Source: Sinotaia quadrata (lineage: Eukaryota; Mollusca; Gastropoda; Architaenioglossa; Viviparidae). From it: a DNA stretch of 64,000 nt. Location: positions 16,760,001 through 16,824,000 of the forward strand of contig CM054182.1 in NCBI GenBank assembly GCA_028829895.1. The letters run 5' to 3'. The translations under genes were made by a program, and so were the position numbers. Of this stretch, positions 24,301 through 36,200 are shown piece after piece (positions within the stretch are counted from its first letter, which is position 1; the number at the start of each line of letters is the position of its first letter). The notes below the pieces were generated by a model that was not told the origin of the DNA, ran no database searches, and worked only from the letters and a program-made list of their open reading frames with translations.

Positions 24301-27082
24301 TCAATTAAAAAACAATTATTCATTGCGGCATCCGCGCCCGTCTAGAGGCCTCCTGTTTTTCTCCTGTTAAGTTTAGTTGGCTTTTGTGGCTGACTTTTCT
24401 TGTTTATTTCATTTTGTGACGCGGATTAAATGTCGTGATACCAGGTAGATCTCTCGCGCTAACGAGGTTAGAACACTGGCGTCTTCGTCTATTGTGTCTG
24501 CACCCGCACAGTAGTAGGGGTCGGGTAGAGAATTGTGAAGGAGAGGAAACAAATATCAGTACTCTCTCAACTTATAGTGCGCTCGCCACCGCTCGTAAAT
24601 TGCCGACAGATTGCCACTCGTAGGCACAGTCGCTTGACAGTGAAAGGTTTACGAGCGTTAGGCTGTGTGATACTGTCCTTTAATCAGTTTTTTTCTGTCG
24701 ACCCAGGAATGGCTCTTTACTTACTAGCCCAGTGTGGCTCTCGCTTTCCTAACTCGGGTATAGCCCTCGTCTTCAAGGGCCTAACGTGGCTTTGACTTAT
24801 TGGTCTGTACGTGGCTCTGACGTTATAAGCCTGTACGTGGCTCTGACCTTATTGGCCTGAGGTGGCTCTGATCTTATTGGCCTGCACTTGGCTCTGACTT
24901 ATTGGCCCGCAAGTAGCTGTTTTATTGGCTTAATGTAGCTCTTGTCTTATTGGCCAGCGTAGTCTTTGACCTACTGACCCGAGTGTGGCGTTAATTTTTC
25001 TCTTATTATGTTTGTTAATGCCTTTAGTTTTTTTGAGTAACCACATTCTCGATTACTCAACTCATGATGGTGTTACGTTGGAATGTGCACTTTGGTCAAA
25101 TTTCTGTACACTTTGGTCAACTTTCTGTACACTTTTGTCAACTTTCTATACACTTTGGTCAAATTTCTGTACAGTTTGGTCAAATTTCTGTACACTTTGG
25201 TCAACTTTCTGTACACTTTTGTCAACTTTCTGTACACTTTTGTCAACTTTCTATACACTTTTGTCAACTTTCTGTACACTTTGGTCAAATTTCTGTACAC
25301 TTTGGTCAAATTTCTGTACACTTTGGTCAAATTTCTGTACACTTTGGTCAACTTTCTGTACACTTTGGTCAAATTTCTGTACACTTCGATCAAATTTCTG
25401 TGCACTTCGATCAAATTTCTGTGCACTTCGATCAAATTTCTGTGCATTTTGATAAAATTTCTGTAACACTTTGGTCAAATTTTTGTTAACTTTGATTTTA
25501 CACGTTTCTGTGGTCAGAGATAATCTATACACTTCGGTAATGCATATTTCGGTAATAGAATGTATTTTTATACATTTATAATACGTATTTTTTACCATTT
25601 CCTAAGACGTACTTTCCGTACACTTTGGTATAGTTACGTTTGCTTAGACGGCTCTTCACTCACTTCATGCTTGTGTTTCATTTCGTTCACTACATTACAT
25701 CATTCCGTTCACTTTGTCTAAATACGCCCCAAGACGGGCGCTCTGCATATTGAACGTGGGTCGGTTTAAATCGATGACTGCGCATTTCGGGCGCTCTGCA
25801 TACTGAACGTGTGAGTGTCGGTGTAAATCGATGGCTTGACTGCGTATGTCGGGTGTTCAGGGAGTACTTACCCGTGACAGTTCGACTGTCTAGTCTGAGG
25901 ACTCTTCAGTGCTACTTTTGTCTGTCTCAAGTGATCGCTGAGCGGTTTGGTGTTACAACAACGATTTGTCTCCCTTTTTCTTTTCTTTTTCTTTCTTTCT
26001 GTTGTGTAGAGTTAACGAAAGATTGCTATTACAGCAGCGATTTGTCTTCTTTTTCTTTCTTTCTTCTTTCTTGCCGGGTAGAGAGTTAGCAAAGGATTGC
26101 TATTACAAAAACGATTTATCTTGATATTCTTTCTTTTTTTCTTTCTGTTTTGAGGAGAGTTAACGAGATTGCTCGTGCATCAACGATTCGTCATAGCATT
26201 CCTAAATTTTAAAATTTAAAAGGATAGAAAATGGATTATTTGTCCTTTCAACAAACAGTTTGTCTTTTTTTCTTTTTCGTTTTTTTCCATCTTTCTGTAA
26301 GACAGAGATTAAGAATCTTTTACCGTTAAAGTTTTAATTTTGCATTATTTCTTTTTCTTATAAGAAATTGTTTCTTGATATTATTCCTTTTGTGTGTGTG
26401 AGTGTGATGATAAGAAAATTAACTGTCATAGCAACACTTTGCTTCTTTGAATTTGTGTTTTATTTTTATTTTTTGTATTTGTGCTTCATATTTGTTTGTA
26501 GTTGTGTTTTATATATTTTTTGTTTGTATCTTTTATTGCTATTTCTGCTTTGTATTTATGTTTTGTATTTGTGATTTGTATTTGTGTTTGTGTCTTTTTG
26601 TGCTTTGTATTTGTTTTGTGTTTGTGCTTGTTATTTGTGGTTTGTATTTGTTTTGTGTTTGTTATTTGTGGTTTGTATTTGTTTTGTGTTTGTGTTTGTT
26701 ATTTGTGGTTTGTATTTGTTTTGTGTTTGTGTTTGTTATTTGTGGTTTGTATTTGTTTTGTGTTTGTGTTTGTTATTTGTGGTTTGTATTTGTTTTGTGT
26801 TTGTGTTTGTTATTTGTGATTTGTATTTGTTTTGTGTTTGTGTTTGTTATTTGTGGTTTGTATTTGTTTTGTGTTTGTTATTTTTGGTTTGTATTTGTGT
26901 TTGTGTTTGCTATTTGTGCTTTGTATTTGTTTTGTGTTTGTGTTTGTTATTTGTGCTTTGTATTTGTTTTGTGTTTGTTATTTTTGGTTTGTATTTGTTT
27001 TGTGTTTGTGTTAGTGTGGGTAGATGGGTGGACGAACGGACGGACGGACAAACGCGTGGATGGGCGAATGGACAGATGGATG

Positions 27083-27113
<31 letters not shown>

Positions 27114-27182
27114 ATAGATAAACAGAGACAAATAGATAAATGGATGGAATGATAGATAAGATTAGATAAGATTAGATAAGAT

Positions 27183-27257
<75 letters not shown>

Positions 27258-30200
27258 TGTTCAAAGTTTACATCCTTTTGTTTCTTATTCAGGGTTACGA
27301 ACTGCGTCTAACACAAGATTCTTGTTGCCCCAAGTGCGTGGAACGTAAGTATTCTGTTGACTTCTAGTTATATAACTGAGTGATATGTACCATAGAGAAA
27401 TATTATTGCAGAGGGAAATGTTATCACAGCGGGAAATGTTGTGTCACAGAGTATATGTTATCACCAAAGTATTATGCTATGTCATAGAGTAAATGTTATC
27501 ACCAAAGTATTATGCTATGTCATAGAGTAAATGTTATCACAGAATGAAATGCTTTGAGTAAATGTTATCTCAGAGTGAAATACTGTTTCACAGAGCAGAT
27601 GTTATAACTGAGTGAAATGCTATGTCACGGAGTAGATGTTATCAAAGCGTGAAATGCTATGTCGCAGAGTGAAATGTTTGTATCCTACAGTAAGATGTAT
27701 CACAGTGTGAACTTATTGGCATCTGAAAGAGAAATGTTATAAGACAAAATGAAGTGTTGGTCTCTGAGATTTAAGTGTTATATGTGAAATATTATATTGT
27801 AATAGGTCATGCGCTAACGCCTAACGGCTATTGATCGTCCGTATCACCGGAAGAGGCGAGCGCGTATGCATGGCGTTTGCCGCCCATGTCGGTATAGTCT
27901 TTTTCACTTGCCTCTGTGAGTGTCATGTTAGCGGGCAGACATCGTCTGCACGGAGCACCTTGACAAATGGGGTCAAGAGGTGCTGATTTGTTTCTTCAGA
28001 ATATATTGGCGTGTTAGTGGTGAGTTTGAGTGTAGCTGAAACAGCAGTGCTCTACATGAGTTGCATAAAGACCTCTTTCACTGTCGCTCCCCGTTGGTGT
28101 GAAAGATTTGAACCTAGCCCATCACAATTGGCGCTGCGAGCAACTACACTACCAACAATGGGAAGACAACCCGCAGTGAAGGACAGTGACGAGATTGAAG
28201 GCCGCCAAACACAAGCTGCACCACTGGTGCAATATTTTCCCTTCATTCCAAGTGAACGACTCACCCACTATCTTCAGGGCAGATGAGACTGACGAAATGG
28301 AAGCAGAGGAATGGGCAGCTGAAATTCGCTGCTACGTCACAGTGAAAGGAATGAATGCTGCAGATCGAGCTGATTTTGCCATATCCCTGTTGGAGGGACA
28401 GGCCCGACGAGAAGTCCTCACATTACAACAACACGAAATCAACACAGCACAGAAAGTCTGTAGTGCTGTTATTGCAGCTGTTTGGGTAACAATGCCCAGC
28501 AGCCATTTTGCGGGATGCTCTTTTCTCCAGAAGGCAAGGTAGACGTGAATCAGTCCGCGATTATGGCTATGCTTTGATAGCCTTAAAAGCAAAGCTCCAG
28601 GACAAAGTTGGTGCTGATAAAGAGGCCATTTCTTCAGTAGAAATGATTGAATACTTTGTGTGTAGGGGTTGTAGCCATCACTGCGCAAGCCTATGCGCCG
28701 ATTCCTTTTGTACAAACAAGAAGGCCCCTCTCATCAGTCATTCAGAATGATAAGGGATGAAGCAATCCACTTAGAGGCTGAGAAGAGACTGCTCAGACAA
28801 CAGCACACATCCAGGTGCAAGAAGCTGCCAACACTCACATCTTGCACAGGTGGCTGCCCTGAGCAACACAGTGGTCCAGCCCTGAGCAACACAGTGGTCC
28901 AGTTGACAATAACGATTACAGAGCTATGACAATAAAACTCTCAGCACAACTATGGACCACCACGACGGAGACGAGGTCCAAGATGTGCAAATGGACAGGA
29001 CCTCTGTTTGAACAGCAGAATGATGGGACACTTTAGGTGGGACTACCTTAATGCTCACTACCAGGGAAACGCCAGTTCCCTACAGCCACCAGCCATCCAG
29101 CGGGAAGATGGTAATGACTGACTTACCATCCATACAGGAACGAAGAGTTGGTCAATGCCCATTTGTGTCTGTGGAAATCACAGGAAAACTGACCATGACC
29201 ATTACTGGACACAGTCTTTCAAAATCATAAATCCACAGATGCCACTTTTCCATGTCCTGTATTTGACGGCATATCAGAACAGAAGCAGAAGCTTCTACCT
29301 GCTCACCAAAGTGTTAAAATACGCTTGAAATGTTCACTACCTTCACACCAATAATTATATTTGGAACATGTCTGAAATGTTCACCCTCTGCTCACCAAAA
29401 CACTTGTTGTACGTCTGAAGTGTGCACTACAAGCACACCAATGTGTTGAAATACGTCTGAAATGTTCACATTTTTCACACAAATACATTGAAATACATCT
29501 AAAGTGTTTACTATCTGCACACCAAAGTGTAGAAATACATCTGATGTATTCTCTATATGCACATCAATACAATTGAAATACGTCTGAAGTGTTCACTACT
29601 GCACACCAAAGTGTTGAAATACATCTTGTTTATTCATTACATGCACACTGTGATGTCAACGCCACTTAGTTAAAGGATATTATTATTATTAATAATTAAC
29701 CATCCAAAACTAATTACACATGATGAGAATTTTAATTTATTTTATTAATGATCCTCCAGCAGACACCATTTGTCTCTCTCACTTGACAGATATGTTGGCG
29801 CTGTAAACGTATTTTCTCTTCCACCACATTAAGATAGACATTCAGTCACATAATCTCTCGACATTCAGTCACATAATCTCTCCATAGGCAGAAAACTTCC
29901 TACTAAACGAGAAGACAAATCCAACTTTAATCTATACACGAGCCCCCATCCACCCACTTTCTTCTCCAACATAGGATTATCAATATGCGTAAGAAGGTCA
30001 ATAAATTTATTAAATAAACAATCGAATATACATATGACAATTACAATGAAATAGATCACTTGACATCAATATTTCTACAAACCCACGTTCAGATAATTTT
30101 ATAATTACACAGTCTATCATAAATACAATTCAACATTATGTCAGTACAAATCACAGGTTAGTTCTATCAGAGAATAGAAATGGAGTTATTAGAGACAGGT

Positions 30201-33200
30201 GATTATAGTCTTGTACATAACCTGGATTAAGCGCTGCTTCAACAGTCTTTCACTTGCCTTTGAAACAATGTCACAATGTCTGCATCAACAGTGTCTTCCT
30301 CCACAATCATGGAAAACATTGACGCACTATTTTTCTCTTGAACCAACTTGAGTACCCTCTTCACCATGTCAATTCCTTCCAGCAGAATGTGATTACAGTA
30401 ATTCTGGAAACTTCAATGTACTAGGATTTTCCCAACATACTCATCATACTCTGCCATGATACATCACAAGTGTATAGCATATTCCCTGATGCTTACACAT
30501 ATTAAAATAGATGTTTGCCGCATCTTCCTGGTCATTCAGGTGTATAATCAGTGAACCAGTAAATTCAACAAACGCATGAAAGTAGGAAACTGGAAAGGCT
30601 ACTGAAGCAAACCTAAATTTCCAGTTTATCATTTTATAACTCCATTCTACCTTACATTCCAATTTCAACTTTCAATTACTGCAATGGTATTCATTAGCCT
30701 GTTACATGCACATGGCATAATAAAACATCAAAAACAATGTCAAATGTCAACACACTAAATGCGGGCAGCTTAGTTCAAACATTTGTGGAAATACAAGTCA
30801 ACTTACATAGTATGTCTGTAGACAAGTATAAGATATCAAGAACAAAAATAAAAATGAAATATTTCTAAGTCCATTCTCTCTCAGTCAGCTTAACTCACCT
30901 TTCAAAACTCCAAATACAAAGTGATCAGAGAATATAATTTTCTACAGCAAATAAACGTTTTAATCTCAGCCCATTGGCTGGTCTCGTTCTCGCAAATCGT
31001 AATTATTGGATGATAAAAACTACTCACTAGTTTGCATTACATCAGCAAATCTAAAATATTCTTGCCTCGAGCATTTACTTCAAACTCTTTCAAAAATACC
31101 ATCAAAAGGAGAGCCCAAGGTTGGGTTACTCTGACAATTTAACAATAGATATAACGATTTAATTTTAAAATATGGATAGGCAAATTTACTCCTCCACACA
31201 CACTAAATACTCATGAAATTCATTTAACTGCCTTTCCAGTAATTTATGTTGTCGATGACATACATTGATCCTTTTGATGAAATATTTTGCCCGTGGAAGT
31301 TTGTTCTTGATTTGCTTTTTCTTTTTTATTGTTAAGTTTTGTCATATGTTTGGCGTTTATTTTTCCGTGTGGGTCCGCACTGCCAATTGTTTTAGTGAGC
31401 CTTATGAACGTGTAATGTGTATTTTGATTGTATTAGTGAGCCTTATGAACGTGTAGTGTGTATTTTGATTGTATTAGTAAGCCTTATGAACGTGTGATGT
31501 GTAATTAGATTGTATTAGTTAGAATGTTTACTTTGTTAGTTTTATTTTTGTATGCATGTGTTTGTCTGTCGGTTGGTCTTCAGATATGTTGAATGTGTTT
31601 TCTTTGTACCGGAATGTATTTTGACAGAGTTATGTGTATTTTGAATGTGTGCCAGTTTGTTGGAGTGTATGAAACTGTGTGTTTTGATTTATGTGTACTT
31701 TGAAAGTGTATCGGTTTGTATAATGATTGCATGCTTCTCTGTGTTTTTATTTTGTGTATTTTGAATGTGCATCCATTTATATAATGAGTATTTGCTACTG
31801 TGTGCTTTTATTTTGTGTTAGTATCTTTTACTCCTTCGGTTGTAATGTCCACTACCGGCATCAGAAAATATTTCACCACTTGGCTTTGTATATTTCTGTT
31901 TATAGGAGATGCTGTCTGCACTGTGTTTGGCGACCCCCACTACCGGACGTTTGACGGACGAATGTTCAGTTTCCAAGGGGGATGTAAGTACATCCTGGCC
32001 AGAGATTGCATCAACAACGCCTTCAACATCAAAGTTAGAAACGGCGTACGATTTTCATCTGGCTTTGCATGGACGCAGATGTTGTCCGTCTTTCTCGGGT
32101 CAACACGAGTTAGTCTCATGCAAAACCTGAAGGTCAAGGTTGATAGGAAACGCGTGGCGCTTCCGTATACAAAGCGCGGAATTCTCTCCATTCGTCGGCA
32201 TGGAAATTCCGTGAAACTTCGCGCGGAAATGGGCCTACAAGTCACGTGGGATGGAGACAGTTTTGTGGAGCTGACAGTGTCCACGCGCTTTAAAAGCAAA
32301 CTGTGTGGGCTGTGTGGAAACTATAACGGAATGAAATCTGACGATTTGACCGGAAGTGACGGCAGGCTGCACATGAACAGTGAAGACTTTGGCAACAGCT
32401 GGCGAATCGGCAGTCACCGCACGTGCATGTCGAGGCCAAATGTTGATGTCTTGAGCCATTGTGAGCGCGACGCACAGATTCGAAACCGAGCCACAAGAGT
32501 GTGCGCCGTGTTTTACGAAGACACGTTCAAGGACTGTCGCGCAGTTGTTCCAGTGCAGCCGTACGTCAGGTAAGCCGTCAAGTTAAACGTCAGATGTGTT
32601 GTGTAATTATACGTCAGATGAGCCATACACATACATCATTTGAACATATCGCCTCATATATCATTAGTATCATGAATGAAGTAAATCGTAATCATCTTCC
32701 GGTAATTGGATTTATGCATCAGGTAAGTTGTAATTTTACATTAAGTAAGTTGTACATCATGTAATTTGCACTTATATGCCAAGTAAGTTTAGTTGTACTT
32801 CATTAAGTTGTACTTGTACATCCCGTAAGTTGTACTTCATAAAGTTGTATTTGTACATCACGTAACTTATACTTGTACATCTAGTTAGTTTACTTGTACA
32901 TCGAGTTAGTTTAGTTGTACATCACGTATTTTTAGTTCTGCATCATATAATCTGTACTTGTTCATTACGTAAGTTCTACATATAGATCACGTAGGTTGTA
33001 TTTGTACATCACGTAGGTTGCACTTGTACATCATATAAGTTGTACTTGCATATCAGGTCAGTTGTACATCATATAAGTTGTACTTGTATATCGGGTAAGT
33101 TGTACATCATATAAGTTGTACGTGTATATCAGTTAATATGTATTCGTTCATCAGGTTTAATGTAATTGCACAACATGTAAATTTTATTTATGCGTCAGAT

Positions 33201-36200
33201 AAGTCATAATCTTACATCCGGTAAGTTGTATTATATGTTTGGTAAGTCATAGATTATATGATAATCTCGCTAATACATTCCGTTATATTAAAATTATAAA
33301 AGTATTCAGACTATTCTCCCGTACAGATACTGGCAAATGTTCCACCTTTGTGCCCTACCGTAAATGTGTTTTAGAGGCCCAGGTAACATTGATCACCGAT
33401 AACTAAAGATGAAACAATTAGCAATACTTTGGAGATATATAATTGGGAGCAGTATAAAAATTTAACAATTATCAATGTCACAGAGCAATTAGCAATACAT
33501 TGGAAGCAATATACAATTAACACTTAACAATGGGACAAACCAATTAGCAGTACATTGGGGGGAGGGGGCGTGCAATATACATTTCGAATTAACAATAGGA
33601 CTAAGTAATTAGTAATGCATTGGGGGCAATATATATTAGTAATTAACAATAGGACTAGACAGTAATACATTGGGGCAATATATATTAGTAATTAACAATA
33701 GGACTAGACAATTAGTAATACATAGGGGCAATATATATTAGTAATTAACAATAGAACTAGACAATTAGTAATACATAGGGGCAATATATATTAGTAACTA
33801 ACAATAGAACTAGACAATTATTATTATTACATTGGGGCAATATATATTAGTAATTAACAATAGGACGACAATTAGTAATACATCGGGGCAATATACATTT
33901 AACAGGAGTAGACAATTAGTAATGCATTGGGAGCAATGTACATTTAATAATTAACAATGGTTAAGAAATGAAATGGAAGTAAATTTAATAACAACACCTG
34001 ATGCTAGCAGCCTTGTGAAAGACTTTCCACATCAGCAGTAAGGTAAAAAAAAAAAATAGCAATTATAGACGACAGTTTAATTCCATAAAGAATAAAAGTT
34101 TTCATAAGTCTACAGGAAGTTGTGTCCGACAGTCCGTCACATCCCTTGTCGTAGTTTGTAATCAGAACTCTTTACAACTCCTACCATTTCAAGTATGTGA
34201 CACTTAAACTTGAGACGTTGAAGGTCACGACATTCATTATCTCAGGTGCGTCACCCTGTGGCCCTGAAATTTAACCTGATCCGCTTGGGGTATCGCCTGC
34301 ATCCTAGTAAAATACAAAATATGCTGCAGCTTCTGTACTAATTTGTTACTTTTTTAAAAATGTCACTGCACAACTGAACTAGAGCTCTTCAACTACCATT
34401 CTCTCATTGGAATCAGAATATATTTCCTCAGAGTAGCACTAGAATCAGAATACATTTACCTAAGTGTAGCACTAGAATCAGAATACATTTCCCTAAGTGT
34501 AGCACTAGAATCAGAATACACCCGCTAACACTAAAATCAAAATACACCCCCTTGAGTGCAGCAATGGAATCAGAATACATTCCTCTAAGTGTAGTAATGG
34601 AATTAAAATACAATCACCTTAGTGTAGTAATGGAATTAAAATACAATCACCTTAGTGTAGTAATGGAATTAGAATACATTCCCCTAAGTGTACCAATGGA
34701 AACTGAGTACAGTCCCTCATTGTAGCACTATAATAAGAATGCATTATCACAGTGTAGCACTGGGATCAGAATACATTCCCATTAATGTAGCATTGGGATC
34801 AGAATTCATTCCCTTAAGTGTAGCAATGGAATCAGAATGAATTCTCCTCAATGTAGCAGTGAATTAGAATACATTCCCCTTAATGTAGCAATGAAATCAG
34901 AAAACATTCCCCACAGAAGAGCACTAATGCATTCCCCTCTAACACTGGGATCAGAATACATTCCCCACAGAAGAGCACTAGAATCACAATACATTCCCCA
35001 CAGAAGAACACTAGAATCACAATAATTCCTCACAGAAGAGCACTAAAATCACAATACATTCCCCACAGAAGAGCACTAGAATCACAATACATTCCCCTCT
35101 ATGCAGCACTAAAATTAGAATACATTCCCTTGGTGTAGCACTGGAATCAGAATACATTCCCCTCATTGTAGCGCTGGAATCAGAATACATTCTGCAACAA
35201 CTACACCACCCTAGTTATTAGTTATTATTATTATTATTATTATTATGCCTCTTTCCACGACTTCTGTTTGACTATCGGTTGTGATCCAAGGTCTCGGAAT
35301 CTTACCAAGATTCTGGGAGATCCAAGGTTTTACGGAGGATGTGGGCACTTCCGAGGAGCTCTGCTTTGGTGTATTAGAGGAAATTCTCTAGTTTAAGAGA
35401 CCAGTATGTTTCTACGAAAACGAGTGAGCCCAAAATGCGTAGTTGATAAAACTCTTTTATCTTATGAGACCAGTAGGTTTCTACGAAAACGAGTCAGCCC
35501 AAAATGAGTAGTTTGAGTAAATTCTAGCTTGTAAGAGGAAAAAAGATTAGTCAGCATTAGAGCAATCTGCACCTTTATTTAAATTTTCTTGGGGATGAAA
35601 GTTAATATAAATGATTAGCATGCGATTAAATTTTGTAATGTTGAAGTCGATATGGGATTGAAATCTTTAATTCTTTAAATGGTAAATTTATGAAAATGCA
35701 TATAATGATTTTTTGTTCAACCTTTCAAATATAGCGTATACTAATTATGCAATTTCAACAGGAGTTTTCCTCTCGTTGAAAAAAAAATATTGTATTTCTT
35801 TTAGAACAGATCAAAGACGGTTACAGACAAGATCTCTGATTTAATCACGGACGCTCTGAGACGAAAATATTCTCTTTCCAGATAAAGCGCGGTTTATTTA
35901 TATTTTAATATTTTTCACCCAAAAAAAAAAACACACCCAGCGGGAATGAGTATTCCCTGCATGAATAATGCAGTTCTTTGAATCAAATGTAGCAGTTGTT
36001 TTGACAAACATGTTTACTTGTATGTTGGACAGTTCGTGCATCACAGACATGTGTGACTGTCCGAGTGGCCGGTACTGCGCATGCGAGGTGATAAAGGCGT
36101 ATGTGAGCCAATGCCAGAGGTTAGGTGTGAAGGTCACCAGGGGGCGACAAGTGCGGTGTTCTGGTTAGTGCACTTCGTAGTTTACAAGACATTTTGTACG

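Noticed and set aside
24985..25598. Open frames across the 21 bp array, both strands
   Set aside because: The frame is kept open by the 21-bp period; no domain or splice context.
26447..27091. 214-codon hydrophobic frame resembling membrane segments
   Set aside because: It comes from TTTGT-rich repeats, which translate as Phe/Val/Cys/Leu in any frame.
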